DNA of 64,000 nt from Brevundimonas sp. Root1279. Lineage in GTDB: Bacteria; Pseudomonadota; Alphaproteobacteria; Caulobacterales; Caulobacteraceae. Shown here piece after piece: positions 1 through 10,320 of the stretch (position 1 is the stretch's first letter; each line of letters begins with the position of its first letter). The translations under genes were made by a program, and so were the position numbers. The DNA lies in contig NZ_LMEB01000001.1 in the NCBI RefSeq assembly GCF_001425945.1, positions 1 through 64,000 of the forward strand, read 5' to 3'. The notes under the pieces were generated by a model that was not told where the DNA came from, did not search any database, and saw only the letters and a program-made list of their open reading frames with translations.

Positions 1-343
1 TGCCGGTGCCGACGAAGGTGCCGGTGCCGCCGACATAGAGCAGGTTCTCGATGTTGGCGCCCATGGTGTAGCTGCCGATGCGGGCCTCGACGGTGTCGAT
101 GCCTTCGCCGGCCAGCTCGACGCAGGTGTCGAAGGCGTCCAGCACGTAATAGTCGTTGCCCTGGCCGCCCTGCAGCTGGTTGTTGCCGCCGCCGGAGCCG
201 CCCCACAGGATGTCGTCGCCGCCGAAGCCCAGCAGGGTGTCGGTGCCGATGCCGCCGTGCAGGACGTTGTTCCCGGCGTTGCCGATCAGCAGGTCGTTGT
301 AGACCGAGCCGGTCAGGTTCTCGACGCCGGTGAAGGTGTCGGT
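1..343 (-). pseudogene. Displaced C-terminal part of the RTX protein, continuing past the window edge
   Basis: Read on the minus strand in the frame that matches the big upstream gene minus one copy of the 80-bp duplication, this stretch is uninterrupted RTX protein. It shows a nonapeptide-type repeat (LHGGIGTDTLLG), then a WGGSG...NQLQGG segment, then GEGIDTVEARIGSY and IENLLYVGGTG, matching the two preceding modules. The 80-bp duplication puts it out of frame, so the main ORF stops before reaching it. It has no start of its own and runs off position 1. Type I-secreted RTX proteins normally carry their secretion signal at the extreme C-terminus, which would lie beyond the window. Confidence 0.8.
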
Positions 344-423
344 ACGTTGTTCCCGGCGTTGCCGATCAGCAGGTCGTTGTAGACCGAGCCGGTCAGGTTC
401 TCGACGCCGGTGAAGGTGTCGGT
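264..423. repeat. Exact 80-bp tandem duplication that breaks the RTX gene
   Basis: Bases 264-343 and 344-423 are identical over all 80 positions, and the identity ends at both outer boundaries. Eighty is not a multiple of three, so the second copy shifts the frame and gives the short out-of-frame tail PTPSPASRT before the stop at 313. Removing one copy restores an open frame to the window edge and returns the module spacing to 516 bp, which is in frame with the 513-bp period plus one codon. It could be a real slippage event, a phase-variation switch, or an assembly error in repeated DNA. Confidence 0.95.
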
Positions 424-3400
424 GGCCCCGTCGCCGTCGTTGGTGGCGCGCATCAGGTCGAGGCGGGCGGTGACGCCCGCCGCGGCCAGGGTGTAGTCGA
501 CGGTGTCGACGCCGGCGCCGCCGTTGAGCAGGTCGATCCCGCCGCGGCCGCGCAGATTGTCGTCGCCGTTTCCGCCGGTGATGGTGTTGGCCTGGGCGTT
601 GCCGGTGGCCGCGAAGTTTCCGGTCCCGCCGAAGACGAGGGTCTCGACGTTCAGCGCCAGGACATAGGCGTTGATGCGGGCCTCGACGGTGTCATTGCCC
701 TCGCCGGCGACCTCGACGACGGAGTCGTTGGCCTCGAGGACGTAGCGGTCATCGCCCAGTCCGCCCTGCAGCTGGTTCACCACGCCCGATCCGCCCCAGA
801 TCACGTCATTGCCGGCCAGGCCCAGCAGGGTGTCGGCCCCGAGGCCGCCGCGCAGGATGTTGCCGGCGCCGTCGCCGATCAGGGTGTCGTTGAAGGCCGA
901 GCCGGTCAGGTTCTCGATCGAGCTGAACGAGTCCGTGCCGCCGTCGCCGTCATTCGATGACACGTTGGTGTTCAACTGGGCGCGCATGCCGGCGGCGGCC
1001 TGGGAGTAGTCCGCCGTGTCGTTGCCCGCCCCGCCGTTGAGGACGTCGACGCCGCCCCGTCCGCGCAGGGTGTCGTCGCCCCCGCCGCCGGTGATGGCGT
1101 TGTTCTGGGCGTTGCCCGTGCCAGAGAACGCGCCCGCGCCGGTGAAGATCAGGGTCTCTAGGTTCGCCGCCATGACGTAGGCGCCGATGCGGGCCTCCAC
1201 CGTGTCGACGCCCTCGCCCGACAGCTCCACGATGGAGTCGTTGGCCTCCAGCACGTACCAGTCATCGCCCTGCCCGCCCTGCAACTGGTTGAGAGCGCCG
1301 CTCCCGCCCCACAGGATGTCGGCCCCGGCGAGGCCCAGCAGGGTGTCCGCTCCGAGACCGCCGCGCAGCACATTGGCGGCGCCGTCGCCGGTCAAGGTGT
1401 CGTTGAACGCCGAGCCGGTCAGATTTTCGATCCCGATGAGGGTGTCAGCCCCGCCGTCGCCGTCGTCCGAGGCGGAGCCGGTGTTCAGCTGAGCGCGCAC
1501 GGCCGCGGCCGCCGTGGAGTAGTCCGCGGTGTCGAGTCCGGCGCCGCCGGTCAGCACGTCCGCTCCGGCGCCGCCCCGCAGGCTGTCTTCACCGTCCTCG
1601 CCGGAGAGCCTGTCGCCCCATTCAGTTCCGACAAGCAGGTCGCCGGCCGAGGTCCCGCTGCGGACGTCACCGAGGAGCCGCTCGGTGACGTCGGCGAACC
1701 GGGCGGACTCGACATCCGTCAGGGTATCGGCCCCCTCCGGTCCGGTGACGGTGAAGATCCCGTCCGCGTTCTGCCGTATCACGTAGCCGGCGCGGGCTCC
1801 GGCGAAGACGGCCGTGTCCTGACCCGCGCCGCCGTTCAACTGGTCGGCGCCCAGCCCGCCGTCGAGAAGGTCATCGCCCGCGAGGCCGGCAAGCACGTCG
1901 TCGCCCGCCAGGCCGGTCAGGGTGTCGGCGCCGCCGTCGCCCGTTAGCGCATCGGGACCTTCGGCGCCCGTCAGGACGACGGGCGCAGGGGCCGGCCGGA
2001 CCTGCACGGTCTGGTAGGCGACCGTGGTCACGCTGTCCGAGCCCTGGCGCGTGGTGACGGTGACGATCAGGTCGAAGCCGGTCCCCGCGTAGGTGGACGA
2101 TGTCGTCAACGTCAGGCCCTGAAGATCGGCCTGGTCGAGCAGCCAACGACCGTCCGCCTGTCGCTCGCCGGCGGAGAGAACGGCGCCGGCGGGCACGTTG
2201 GACACGATGATGTCCACGGTCTCCGCGGCATCATGGGGCGTCACCTCGATCTCGAGCCGGATCGCCTCGCCGACGCGGCCGACGAAGGGCGGCTCCGGGT
2301 CGACGGCGAACCGGCGGGAGTAGAGGTTGCCGTCCCGATAGTCCGTCCAGACGACCAGGAGGTCGCCGTTGTGATCGAGCGTCGCCATGGGATCGGCGTA
2401 GACCTCGACCGACCCCTGGTTGCCGTAATCCTCCGCGTTGATGCGGAAGGCGGCGCCGACCGGCCGGTCTTCGGCGTCATACCGGCGGGCGACCAGGTCG
2501 CTGGCGGCGTCGTCGTTCGTGTCCCAGTTCCACAGCACGATATAGCCGCCGTCCGGCAACGCCACGACGTCCGAGAACCTCAGATCATCCGTCGTCGTGG
2601 TGGTCTGGACCGCGAATTCGGCGCCGCCGGTCACGCCGTCCCGCGTGAGTTCGAACCGGCGCGCGTAGATGCCATGCACCGCGCCGGGCTGGTCGGCGAA
2701 GGTGGTCCAAGTCACCAGGAAGGACCCGTCCGCAAGGGTCGCGACCTTCGCCTCGGACTGGCTGCCGTTGGCGTACTGATTGACCCAGTAGACGGTGGCG
2801 TCGTTGCGGGCGTCATAGAGCCGCATGCTGACGCCGCCGCTCGAGCCGTCCGTCGCCATGTCCGACCAGACGGCGACGAAACCGCCGCCGTCCAGCGCGG
2901 CGACATCGGGCCACCGCTGGGCGCCGCCGTTGGTGACCGGCCGGACGAGAAACTCCGCACCGGAGACGGCGCCGTCCGCATTGAACCGCTGCCCGCGGAT
3001 CTCGAACTGACCGGCCGACGGCTGGCTCTCGAACAGGACGACGAAGCCGCCGTCGTCGAGAACGGCGACAGTCGGCGCTTCCTGGGTCAAAGCGGTCGTG
3101 GTGTTGACGCGAAACTCGGATCCGACGGAAGCCCCGACGGCGTCGAACCGCTGGCCGTAGATCCCCCATTCCGAACCGTCCTGCCCGGACGAGTGCCAGA
3201 CCACGAGGAAGCCGCCGTCCGGCAGGGCGACCGGGGACGGGTTGTCCTGGGCCCCTGTCGCGAAGGTGTTGACCGTGAAGTCCCCTGGTCCGCCCCAGAC
3301 CCGATCCTGGCTGACGACGGCGCCGGCGGCGTTCATGACGACGGCGCGCACGCCCCAGCCGTTGGAATCCCCAAACTGACCGGACCAGGTCACCACCCAG

Positions 3401-6400
3401 TTGCCGTTGGTCAGGGCGGCGACGCCGCCGTCGGTGTAGCTTCCGCCCGTCACCTGGGTGACGTTGAAGTCTGCGTTGGAGAAGGCGTCGGCCCCGGTGC
3501 GGAAGGCGATTCCCGCGCCGTCGGCGTCATTGTCCACGGGCAGGACCTGAACCGAGCGATAGGACACCGCCGTAGAGCGGCTGGGGCCGTCGACGGTCGT
3601 GATCTCGATCCGCAGCAGGATGTCGCCGGCATAACCCGGCGGCGGCGTCAGGGTCAGGTTGGCGGCCTGCGCCGCCGTCACCACCCAGGCGCCGTCGATA
3701 CGCTGGCTTCCTGCCGACAGGACCGAGCCCGGCGGCAGGTTGGAGATGGCCAGCTCGAACGTTTCGGACGCATCGACCAGGGTCACCGTCAGCGGGATGG
3801 CGATCGGCTGGCCCTGATAGGCGGTGAAGGCCGCTTCGGGCGGATCGAAGCGGCGATGATGCACCTCGCCGTCGCCCCACCATGTGGCGATGAGCGTGCC
3901 GTCCTCGAGCACCGCGAAGCTGGTGTCGGTGACGGCGCTGTCGGACAGCTGGTCGCCGGCCGTGGTCGCGTTCAGGCGGAACTCGGAGCCGAGGAAGAGC
4001 GTGCCGTCGGCGCTGACGCGCTGGCCGTAGACGCCGGCGCCGGAGCCGTCCGTGCCGGCCGAGGTCCACAGGATGATGAAGGTGCCATCGGCCAGGGCGA
4101 CAATGTCCGGCGAGGTCTGATTGCCCGGCGTGGTGCGATTGGCCCACCGCTCGCCCAGGATCGGTTCACCGTCCCTGTTCAGAACCCTGAAGACGATCCC
4201 CGTGCCGGAGGCGTCCGGCGACTGCCAGGCCGCAACCATGTTGCCGTTGGCGAGGACCGCGAGCGTTGGATGGGTCTGGACGCCGGCTATGGTGGTGTTC
4301 AGCTGCAGCGGGTCCCCGACCGCTCCGGTCAGGCTGTAGCGTTCGATCCAGATGCCGTAGTCCATGTCTTGGCCCGACGTCGGGCCGTTATAGAAGCCAC
4401 GGGAGTCCTGATAGACCCCGAACAGGCGGCCGTCCGACGTCTGCACGAGCTGCGGATGGTCGTCGAGGCTGGCGTCGGAGTCCATCCAGTGGCTGCCCAG
4501 CAGGGCGCCGTCCGGACCGTACTGTCGGTACCAGGCGTCGTTGTCGGAGGCCGAGAAGAAGGTGGTCCAGCCGATGGCGAAGCCGCCGTCCGCTCGCGGC
4601 GCGAGCGTCGGGGCGCCCTGGTTGTAGGCCGTTCCGGAATAGTACTGGGTGTTGAACGCGGCATCGGTCACCAGATGGGTCTGGGTCGCCGTCCCGTCGG
4701 CGGCGTAGCGTCGGGCATAGACGCCGGTCGTCGCCCCGCCCTCGATCGGACCGGCCCAGGCGACGACCCAGCCGCCGTCCGCCATGGAAAGCACGGCGGT
4801 CTGCTGCTGGTCCCCGGCCGTCAGGTGATTGACCAGTTGCTCGCCGCCGACCTTCTGGCCGAGACGGTCATAGCGCTGGCTGTAAACCCCGGTCCCCGAA
4901 CCGTCCTGCCCGGCCGAGACCCAGACGATCAGATAGCCGCCGTCCTCGAGCGCCGTTACGGAGGACTGGCTCTGCACCCCGACCGTGGTCGTGTTGACCC
5001 GCACGTCCGCCGCGTCGATGGCCACGGGCGTCCAGTTCGCCAGTTGGCCATAGCTGAAGGTCGCGCCGTCGGTGACGGCGGCAAGGCGAAGCACGCCGGA
5101 GCCCTGGCTGCTGGCGCCGGCGGGGTCGCGCACCGTGTAGGTGAAGGCCTGTGCGCCGTGCCAGTGCTGCCCCGGCGTGAAGGTGACGGTCCCGTCGGCG
5201 TTCAGTCTCAAGCTGCCGACGCCGGCGATGGCGACGCTCTGGCCTGCCGCTACCGCTTGGCCGTTGAGGTGGGTGATCGTCATGACCTCGCCCTCGACCT
5301 CCCGGTCATTGGCGAGGGGCGAGAAGGTGACGACCTGGTCTTCAGACGCCTCGATCAGGTCGCTGGCGGCGCGTGGCGCATCGTTGACGGCCGCGAAACT
5401 GACCCCGAACGAACGCGTCACGCCATTGGCCAGGTCGCCGTCGGTGAACGCCGTGGCCTGCAGGGACAGGACGCCGGTGAAATCCGGCGGCGGTCTCAGG
5501 GTCAGGCCGGGCAGATCCTGGCGGTCGATCAGCCAAGAGCCGTCCTGCTGACGCGCGCCCGCCGAGAAGGACCCGCCTTCGGGCAGGCCGACGATCCGCA
5601 CCTGGCCAGGCTCGCTGGGATCGACCTGAGTCATCGTCATCGTCAGGGCGATGGCCAGGTCTTCGGCCGTCTCCAGGGCGGACGGGACATCAACCCGTCG
5701 GAAGGTGATGTTTGGATCGGCTCCACCAGTGGTGGAGACTATGACCAGGTCTCCCGCGGCGTTCAGGGCGACCGCGTCGTAGCCGGCCAGGGATCCTGCG
5801 GTCGAGATGGGCGCGCCGATCGCGGCCCCACTGGAATTGTAGCGCTGCAGGGCGGTCCCGGAGGCGTTGGTGAAGGCGACCACATAGCCGCCGTCCTCGA
5901 GCGCGTGGACCATCGGCCGACCGATGATTGCGCCAGTGTCCTGAACCAGGATCGGCGCGCCGACGGGCGTCCCGGCTGCGTCGATCAATTGTGACATGAC
6001 CGAATAGCTGGAGCCTGACCACTTCTGCCAGACGACCACGGCCGTGCCGTCCTCAAGCACGGCGATACTGGGCTGTCTCTGATAACCGCTGCTGGCCTGT
6101 GGGGAAGCGACCACTTGCAGGTCACCCGTGCGAGGGACGCCGGCGGCGTCGAAGGCGCGCACGAACACGCCGGCGCTGCCGCTCCAGGCGACCAGGTAGC
6201 CTCCGTCAGGGAGGCTGGCGATGTCGGCCTCGATCGAGGTCGTGGTGGCCTCGTTGACCCGCTGCGCCGCCCCCGAGAGCGCGCCGTTGGCGTCGAGGCG
6301 CTGGGTCCAGACGGAGTAGCCGCCTTGCGCGCGGCTGTAGGAGATCAGGAACTCTCCCGATTCCAGCTGGGTGATGGCCGGACCGTCCGTGCCGCTCATG

Positions 6401-6990
6401 CCGCCGGGTCCGACGGTGATCTTGGCTCCGACCGCCGCGCCGGCGGCCGAATAGCGCTGGGCCATCAGGCCGTCGAGTTCCTGCCAGACGACCATGAAGC
6501 CGCCGTCCGGCAGACCGATCGTGGCCGTGTGGCCCGTGTAGCGCACCGTGCCGACTGCGATGTCGCCGCTCAAGGCGACGCCGCTGGCGTCAAAGCGCCG
6601 TGCGAAAAGCGAACCGGTGCCGCCGCTGGAAAAGCCGCTGGTCCAGACCACCACATGGCCGCCGCCCTCCAAGGCGCCGACGCTGGCGTAGTTCTGCGCG
6701 CCCGTCAGTGAGGCGTTGGCGGTCACCGCCGCGCCTATCCAGGTCGGCGGACCGGCCTGGTTCACGGTGAACGTCAAGCCGGCCGACAGGCCGTCCATTG
6801 GCTGGTCGACCCCTGTGTAGGCGGCATGCCGGCCGTCATCTGGCGAGGCCTGAGTGATCGCGCCGGCGAGCGGGGGCTCCAGCGGCTGATCCACGCCGGC
6901 GGGGGCGAGATTGTCTCCGCGGACCGCGCCTTCCGTCCCGATGCAGGCCCCGACAAATCCGTCCTGTGACCGACCCAAGCGCTTGACCAT
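313..6990 (-). CDS. Giant RTX calcium-binding repeat protein, C-terminally frameshifted
   Basis: A 2225-residue surface or secreted protein. Residues about 1-1660 hold many copies of a roughly 50-residue unit with the cores DGGxxVVW and GxxxxQRxDAxG, a repeat common in alphaproteobacterial extracellular proteins and probably beta-structured. A cadherin-like segment lies near residues 535-630. From about 1670 come RTX calcium-binding motifs (GGxGxDxLxG), followed by near-identical 171-residue modules. There is no N-terminal signal peptide, as expected for type I secretion, but no type I transporter genes are in the window. I chose the ATG at 6990 because GGAGGAGG stands just upstream; a GTG at 7020 has no ribosome site. 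The ORF ends abnormally at 313, in sequence created by an 80-bp duplication, so the product as written loses its C-terminus. Adhesin is a possible role, not shown. Confidence 0.85.
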   Translation of the reverse strand: MVKRLGRSQDGFVGACIGTEGAVRGDNLAPAGVDQPLEPPLAGAITQASPDDGRHAAYTGVDQPMDGLSAGLTFTVNQAGPPTWIGAAVTANASLTGAQNYASVGALEGGGHVVVWTSGFSSGGTGSLFARRFDASGVALSGDIAVGTVRYTGHTATIGLPDGGFMVVWQELDGLMAQRYSAAGAAVGAKITVGPGGMSGTDGPAITQLESGEFLISYSRAQGGYSVWTQRLDANGALSGAAQRVNEATTTSIEADIASLPDGGYLVAWSGSAGVFVRAFDAAGVPRTGDLQVVASPQASSGYQRQPSIAVLEDGTAVVVWQKWSGSSYSVMSQLIDAAGTPVGAPILVQDTGAIIGRPMVHALEDGGYVVAFTNASGTALQRYNSSGAAIGAPISTAGSLAGYDAVALNAAGDLVIVSTTGGADPNITFRRVDVPSALETAEDLAIALTMTMTQVDPSEPGQVRIVGLPEGGSFSAGARQQDGSWLIDRQDLPGLTLRPPPDFTGVLSLQATAFTDGDLANGVTRSFGVSFAAVNDAPRAASDLIEASEDQVVTFSPLANDREVEGEVMTITHLNGQAVAAGQSVAIAGVGSLRLNADGTVTFTPGQHWHGAQAFTYTVRDPAGASSQGSGVLRLAAVTDGATFSYGQLANWTPVAIDAADVRVNTTTVGVQSQSSVTALEDGGYLIVWVSAGQDGSGTGVYSQRYDRLGQKVGGEQLVNHLTAGDQQQTAVLSMADGGWVVAWAGPIEGGATTGVYARRYAADGTATQTHLVTDAAFNTQYYSGTAYNQGAPTLAPRADGGFAIGWTTFFSASDNDAWYRQYGPDGALLGSHWMDSDASLDDHPQLVQTSDGRLFGVYQDSRGFYNGPTSGQDMDYGIWIERYSLTGAVGDPLQLNTTIAGVQTHPTLAVLANGNMVAAWQSPDASGTGIVFRVLNRDGEPILGERWANRTTPGNQTSPDIVALADGTFIILWTSAGTDGSGAGVYGQRVSADGTLFLGSEFRLNATTAGDQLSDSAVTDTSFAVLEDGTLIATWWGDGEVHHRRFDPPEAAFTAYQGQPIAIPLTVTLVDASETFELAISNLPPGSVLSAGSQRIDGAWVVTAAQAANLTLTPPPGYAGDILLRIEITTVDGPSRSTAVSYRSVQVLPVDNDADGAGIAFRTGADAFSNADFNVTQVTGGSYTDGGVAALTNGNWVVTWSGQFGDSNGWGVRAVVMNAAGAVVSQDRVWGGPGDFTVNTFATGAQDNPSPVALPDGGFLVVWHSSGQDGSEWGIYGQRFDAVGASVGSEFRVNTTTALTQEAPTVAVLDDGGFVVLFESQPSAGQFEIRGQRFNADGAVSGAEFLVRPVTNGGAQRWPDVAALDGGGFVAVWSDMATDGSSGGVSMRLYDARNDATVYWVNQYANGSQSEAKVATLADGSFLVTWTTFADQPGAVHGIYARRFELTRDGVTGGAEFAVQTTTTTDDLRFSDVVALPDGGYIVLWNWDTNDDAASDLVARRYDAEDRPVGAAFRINAEDYGNQGSVEVYADPMATLDHNGDLLVVWTDYRDGNLYSRRFAVDPEPPFVGRVGEAIRLEIEVTPHDAAETVDIIVSNVPAGAVLSAGERQADGRWLLDQADLQGLTLTTSSTYAGTGFDLIVTVTTRQGSDSVTTVAYQTVQVRPAPAPVVLTGAEGPDALTGDGGADTLTGLAGDDVLAGLAGDDLLDGGLGADQLNGGAGQDTAVFAGARAGYVIRQNADGIFTVTGPEGADTLTDVESARFADVTERLLGDVRSGTSAGDLLVGTEWGDRLSGEDGEDSLRGGAGADVLTGGAGLDTADYSTAAAAVRAQLNTGSASDDGDGGADTLIGIENLTGSAFNDTLTGDGAANVLRGGLGADTLLGLAGADILWGGSGALNQLQGGQGDDWYVLEANDSIVELSGEGVDTVEARIGAYVMAANLETLIFTGAGAFSGTGNAQNNAITGGGGDDTLRGRGGVDVLNGGAGNDTADYSQAAAGMRAQLNTNVSSNDGDGGTDSFSSIENLTGSAFNDTLIGDGAGNILRGGLGADTLLGLAGNDVIWGGSGVVNQLQGGLGDDRYVLEANDSVVEVAGEGNDTVEARINAYVLALNVETLVFGGTGNFAATGNAQANTITGGNGDDNLRGRGGIDLLNGGAGVDTVDYTLAAAGVTARLDLMRATNDGDGATDTFTGVENLTGSVYNDLLIGNAGNNVPTPSPASRT

Positions 6991-7020
6991 CTGCCCCTCC
7001 TCCGCGACGGCCTCGCCCAC

Positions 7021-7280
7021 CCCGAGAGGATAAGCTGCTGGAACAGCGAAGTTTTCTTACTTCTCGGCCGTCATTACTTCCTAGCGCGCCCGGCGGGCGA
7101 CCCACACCCCCAAACGAGGACCGTCAGGCCGAACTTGCGAGACCCGTGTTCTCGATGACACGCGCGTCTCCCCTTGGCGTCCGGCCACCACCGCGCGGCA
7201 TCGCCAGGAAAGCTACCGAACGAAGCGGCCTCGGAAATCATCATTTCTTAGTAGAGACGCCGCCGCGCTGTCGGACATGA
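7021..7280. other. Gene-free region between the RTX gene and mdh, with a TTACTTC direct repeat
   Basis: No coding sequence is convincing here. The part nearest the RTX gene must hold its promoter and leader. The only striking feature is a direct repeat of TTACTTC (GAAGTAA on the coding strand) at 7057-7063 and 7074-7080, a 17-bp period ending 67 bp upstream of the RTX start codon at 6990. It could be a regulator site. The rest, up to the mdh terminator, shows nothing I can name. Confidence 0.4.
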
Positions 7281-7308
7281 GAAAAGGCCGCGGATCGCTC
7301 CGCGGCCT
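7281..7308 (-). terminator. Intrinsic terminator of mdh
   Basis: On the minus strand, downstream of mdh, a perfect 10-bp stem AGGCCGCGGA / TCCGCGGCCT with a 4-nt loop is followed directly by TTTTC. The plus-strand side is also pyrimidine-rich, so it may work in both directions. Confidence 0.85.
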
Positions 7309-7369
7309 CTTTCCTTTTCGTCCGCGGTCGGCGGCCCTGCGGGACCGCCCGTCCCGGGCCGGCTGTGGC

Positions 7370-9246
<1,877 letters not shown>

Positions 9247-9281
9247 CCTTGGCCTCCCGGGCGATGATGGAGGATGGGCTC

Positions 9282-9308
9282 CATCCCCGCTTCGCTTCGT
9301 CGGGGATG
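9282..9308. repeat. REP-like palindrome
   Basis: CATCCCCG and CGGGGATG pair across an 11-nt loop, followed by AC. The sequence and the GGGGATGAC ending match the short intergenic repeats common in alphaproteobacteria, and it resembles the copies at 46904-47026 and 49864-49893. It lies just after the EcsC-like gene and may end its transcript. Confidence 0.7.
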
Positions 9309-9331
9309 ACAAGGCAGAGTCTCGGCATAAG

Positions 9332-9345
9332 TGCAATCGATTGCA
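9332..9345. promoter_or_regulatory. Perfect 14-bp palindrome upstream of oxyR
   Basis: TGCAATCGATTGCA is a perfect palindrome 36 bp before the oxyR start codon and overlaps the upstream half of the possible OxyR site. It could be an operator, or chance. Confidence 0.4.
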
Positions 9346-9357
9346 TTTGAAGTTCGC

Positions 9358-9372
9358 ATAGCGACGGCCTAT
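9358..9372 (+). promoter_or_regulatory. Candidate OxyR autoregulatory box
   Basis: ATAG-N7-CTAT keeps both outer tetramers of the OxyR consensus (ATAGnTnnnAnCTAT) but not the inner T and A. The 15-mer starting 22 bp earlier (9336) matches six of the ten fixed positions, the spacing expected of a tandem OxyR site. It ends ten bases before the oxyR ATG, which suits autorepression. Confidence 0.5.
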
Positions 9373-9381
9373 TTCCGCCGC

Positions 9382-10269
9382 ATGCTCCCCACCCTGCGCC
9401 AGCTCCAGTACCTCAAGCTCCTCGCCGAGCACGCCTCGTTCAGCCGGGCGGCGGAGGCGGCGCATGTGAGCCAGCCGGCGCTGTCGGCGGGAGTGCAGGA
9501 GCTGGAGAAGATCCTCGGGGCGCCGGTGGTCGAGCGGACGCGTGGCCATGTGCAGCTGACCGCGGTGGGGGCCGAGGCGGTGAAGCGAGCCGAGGACGTG
9601 CTGGCGCGGACCGAGGACCTGGTCGAGGCGGCGAAGAACGCCGGCAAGCCGCTGTCCGGGCGGTTCCGGCTGGGCGTCATCCCGACCGTCGCCCCCTTCC
9701 TGCTGCCGACCAAGCTGCCGGGCCTGAAGACGGCCTATCCGGCGCTGCGCCTGTTCATCCGCGAGGACCTGACGCCGCGGCTGGTGGCGGCGCTGAAGAC
9801 CGGCCAGCTGGACGCGGCGGTGATCGCCCTGCCCTACACCGCCGCCGGCATCGACCACGCCCGCATCGGCGACGACGAGATCCTGGCCGCCGCCCCGGTC
9901 GGCCACGCCCTGGCCGCGGCCGGGCCGATCCCGCCCGGCTCGCTGAAGGCCGAGGACCTGATCCTGCTGGAGGACGGCCACTGCCTGCGCGACCAGGCCC
10001 TGGCCGCCTTCGACATCGAGCCGCCCAAGGGCGAGGACGTCTTCGCCGCCACCAGCCTGCACACGCTGGTGCAGATGGTCTCCTCGGGCCTGGGGGTCAG
10101 CTTCCTGCCGGAAATGGCGGTGCGCGCCGGCCTGGCCGACATGCCGGGGGTGGTGGTGCGGCACATCTCGGCCAAGGCCCCGCGGCGCGAGATCGTGGTG
10201 GCCTGGCGCGCCGGCTCGAGCCGGGCCGGCGAGGCGCGGCTGCTGGCCGAGGCGCTCAAGCTGGATTGA
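9382..10269 (+). CDS. oxyR: OxyR-type LysR-family peroxide regulator with a single cysteine
   Basis: A 295-residue LysR-type regulator. The N-terminus (LRQLQYLKLLAEHASFSRAA) is an OxyR-like helix-turn-helix, and the effector domain carries EDGHCLRDQA, the signature around the peroxidatic cysteine of OxyR (Cys199 in E. coli), here Cys201. The position of the resolving cysteine (E. coli Cys208) is Phe210, and the protein has no other cysteine, so the classical intramolecular disulfide cannot form. I started at the ATG at 9382, where LysR similarity begins; an upstream in-frame GTG has no support. No target gene adjoins it, but a good OxyR box precedes ahpC at 32.5 kb. Confidence 0.88.
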   Translation: MLPTLRQLQYLKLLAEHASFSRAAEAAHVSQPALSAGVQELEKILGAPVVERTRGHVQLTAVGAEAVKRAEDVLARTEDLVEAAKNAGKPLSGRFRLGVIPTVAPFLLPTKLPGLKTAYPALRLFIREDLTPRLVAALKTGQLDAAVIALPYTAAGIDHARIGDDEILAAAPVGHALAAAGPIPPGSLKAEDLILLEDGHCLRDQALAAFDIEPPKGEDVFAATSLHTLVQMVSSGLGVSFLPEMAVRAGLADMPGVVVRHISAKAPRREIVVAWRAGSSRAGEARLLAEALKLD

Positions 10270-10320
10270 CGCGGCGCCTGTCTACCGGTGTCATGCGCGC
10301 CGGGACAGGGAGACGTGCGC

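Larger units (their letters stand above)
1..1560 (-). repeat. Tandem 513-bp (171-residue) RTX modules
   Basis: The same block recurs with a period of exactly 513 bp: the anchor CGAGCCGGTC is at 1411, 898 and 385. Each module encodes an RTX stretch, an NDGDGGxDT...IENLTGS segment, LRGGLGADTLLGLAG, WGGSG...NQLQGG, and DTVEARI...ETLxF. High DNA similarity between modules makes the region prone to recombination and to misassembly. Confidence 0.85.

Noticed and set aside
2233-5994. A 1253-codon open frame on the plus strand, antisense to the RTX gene
   Set aside because: Its composition (Arg, Gly, Asp, Val-rich, no domains) is that of a shadow frame opposite high-G+C repeat coding sequence. The minus-strand frame has clear repeat motifs and a ribosome site.
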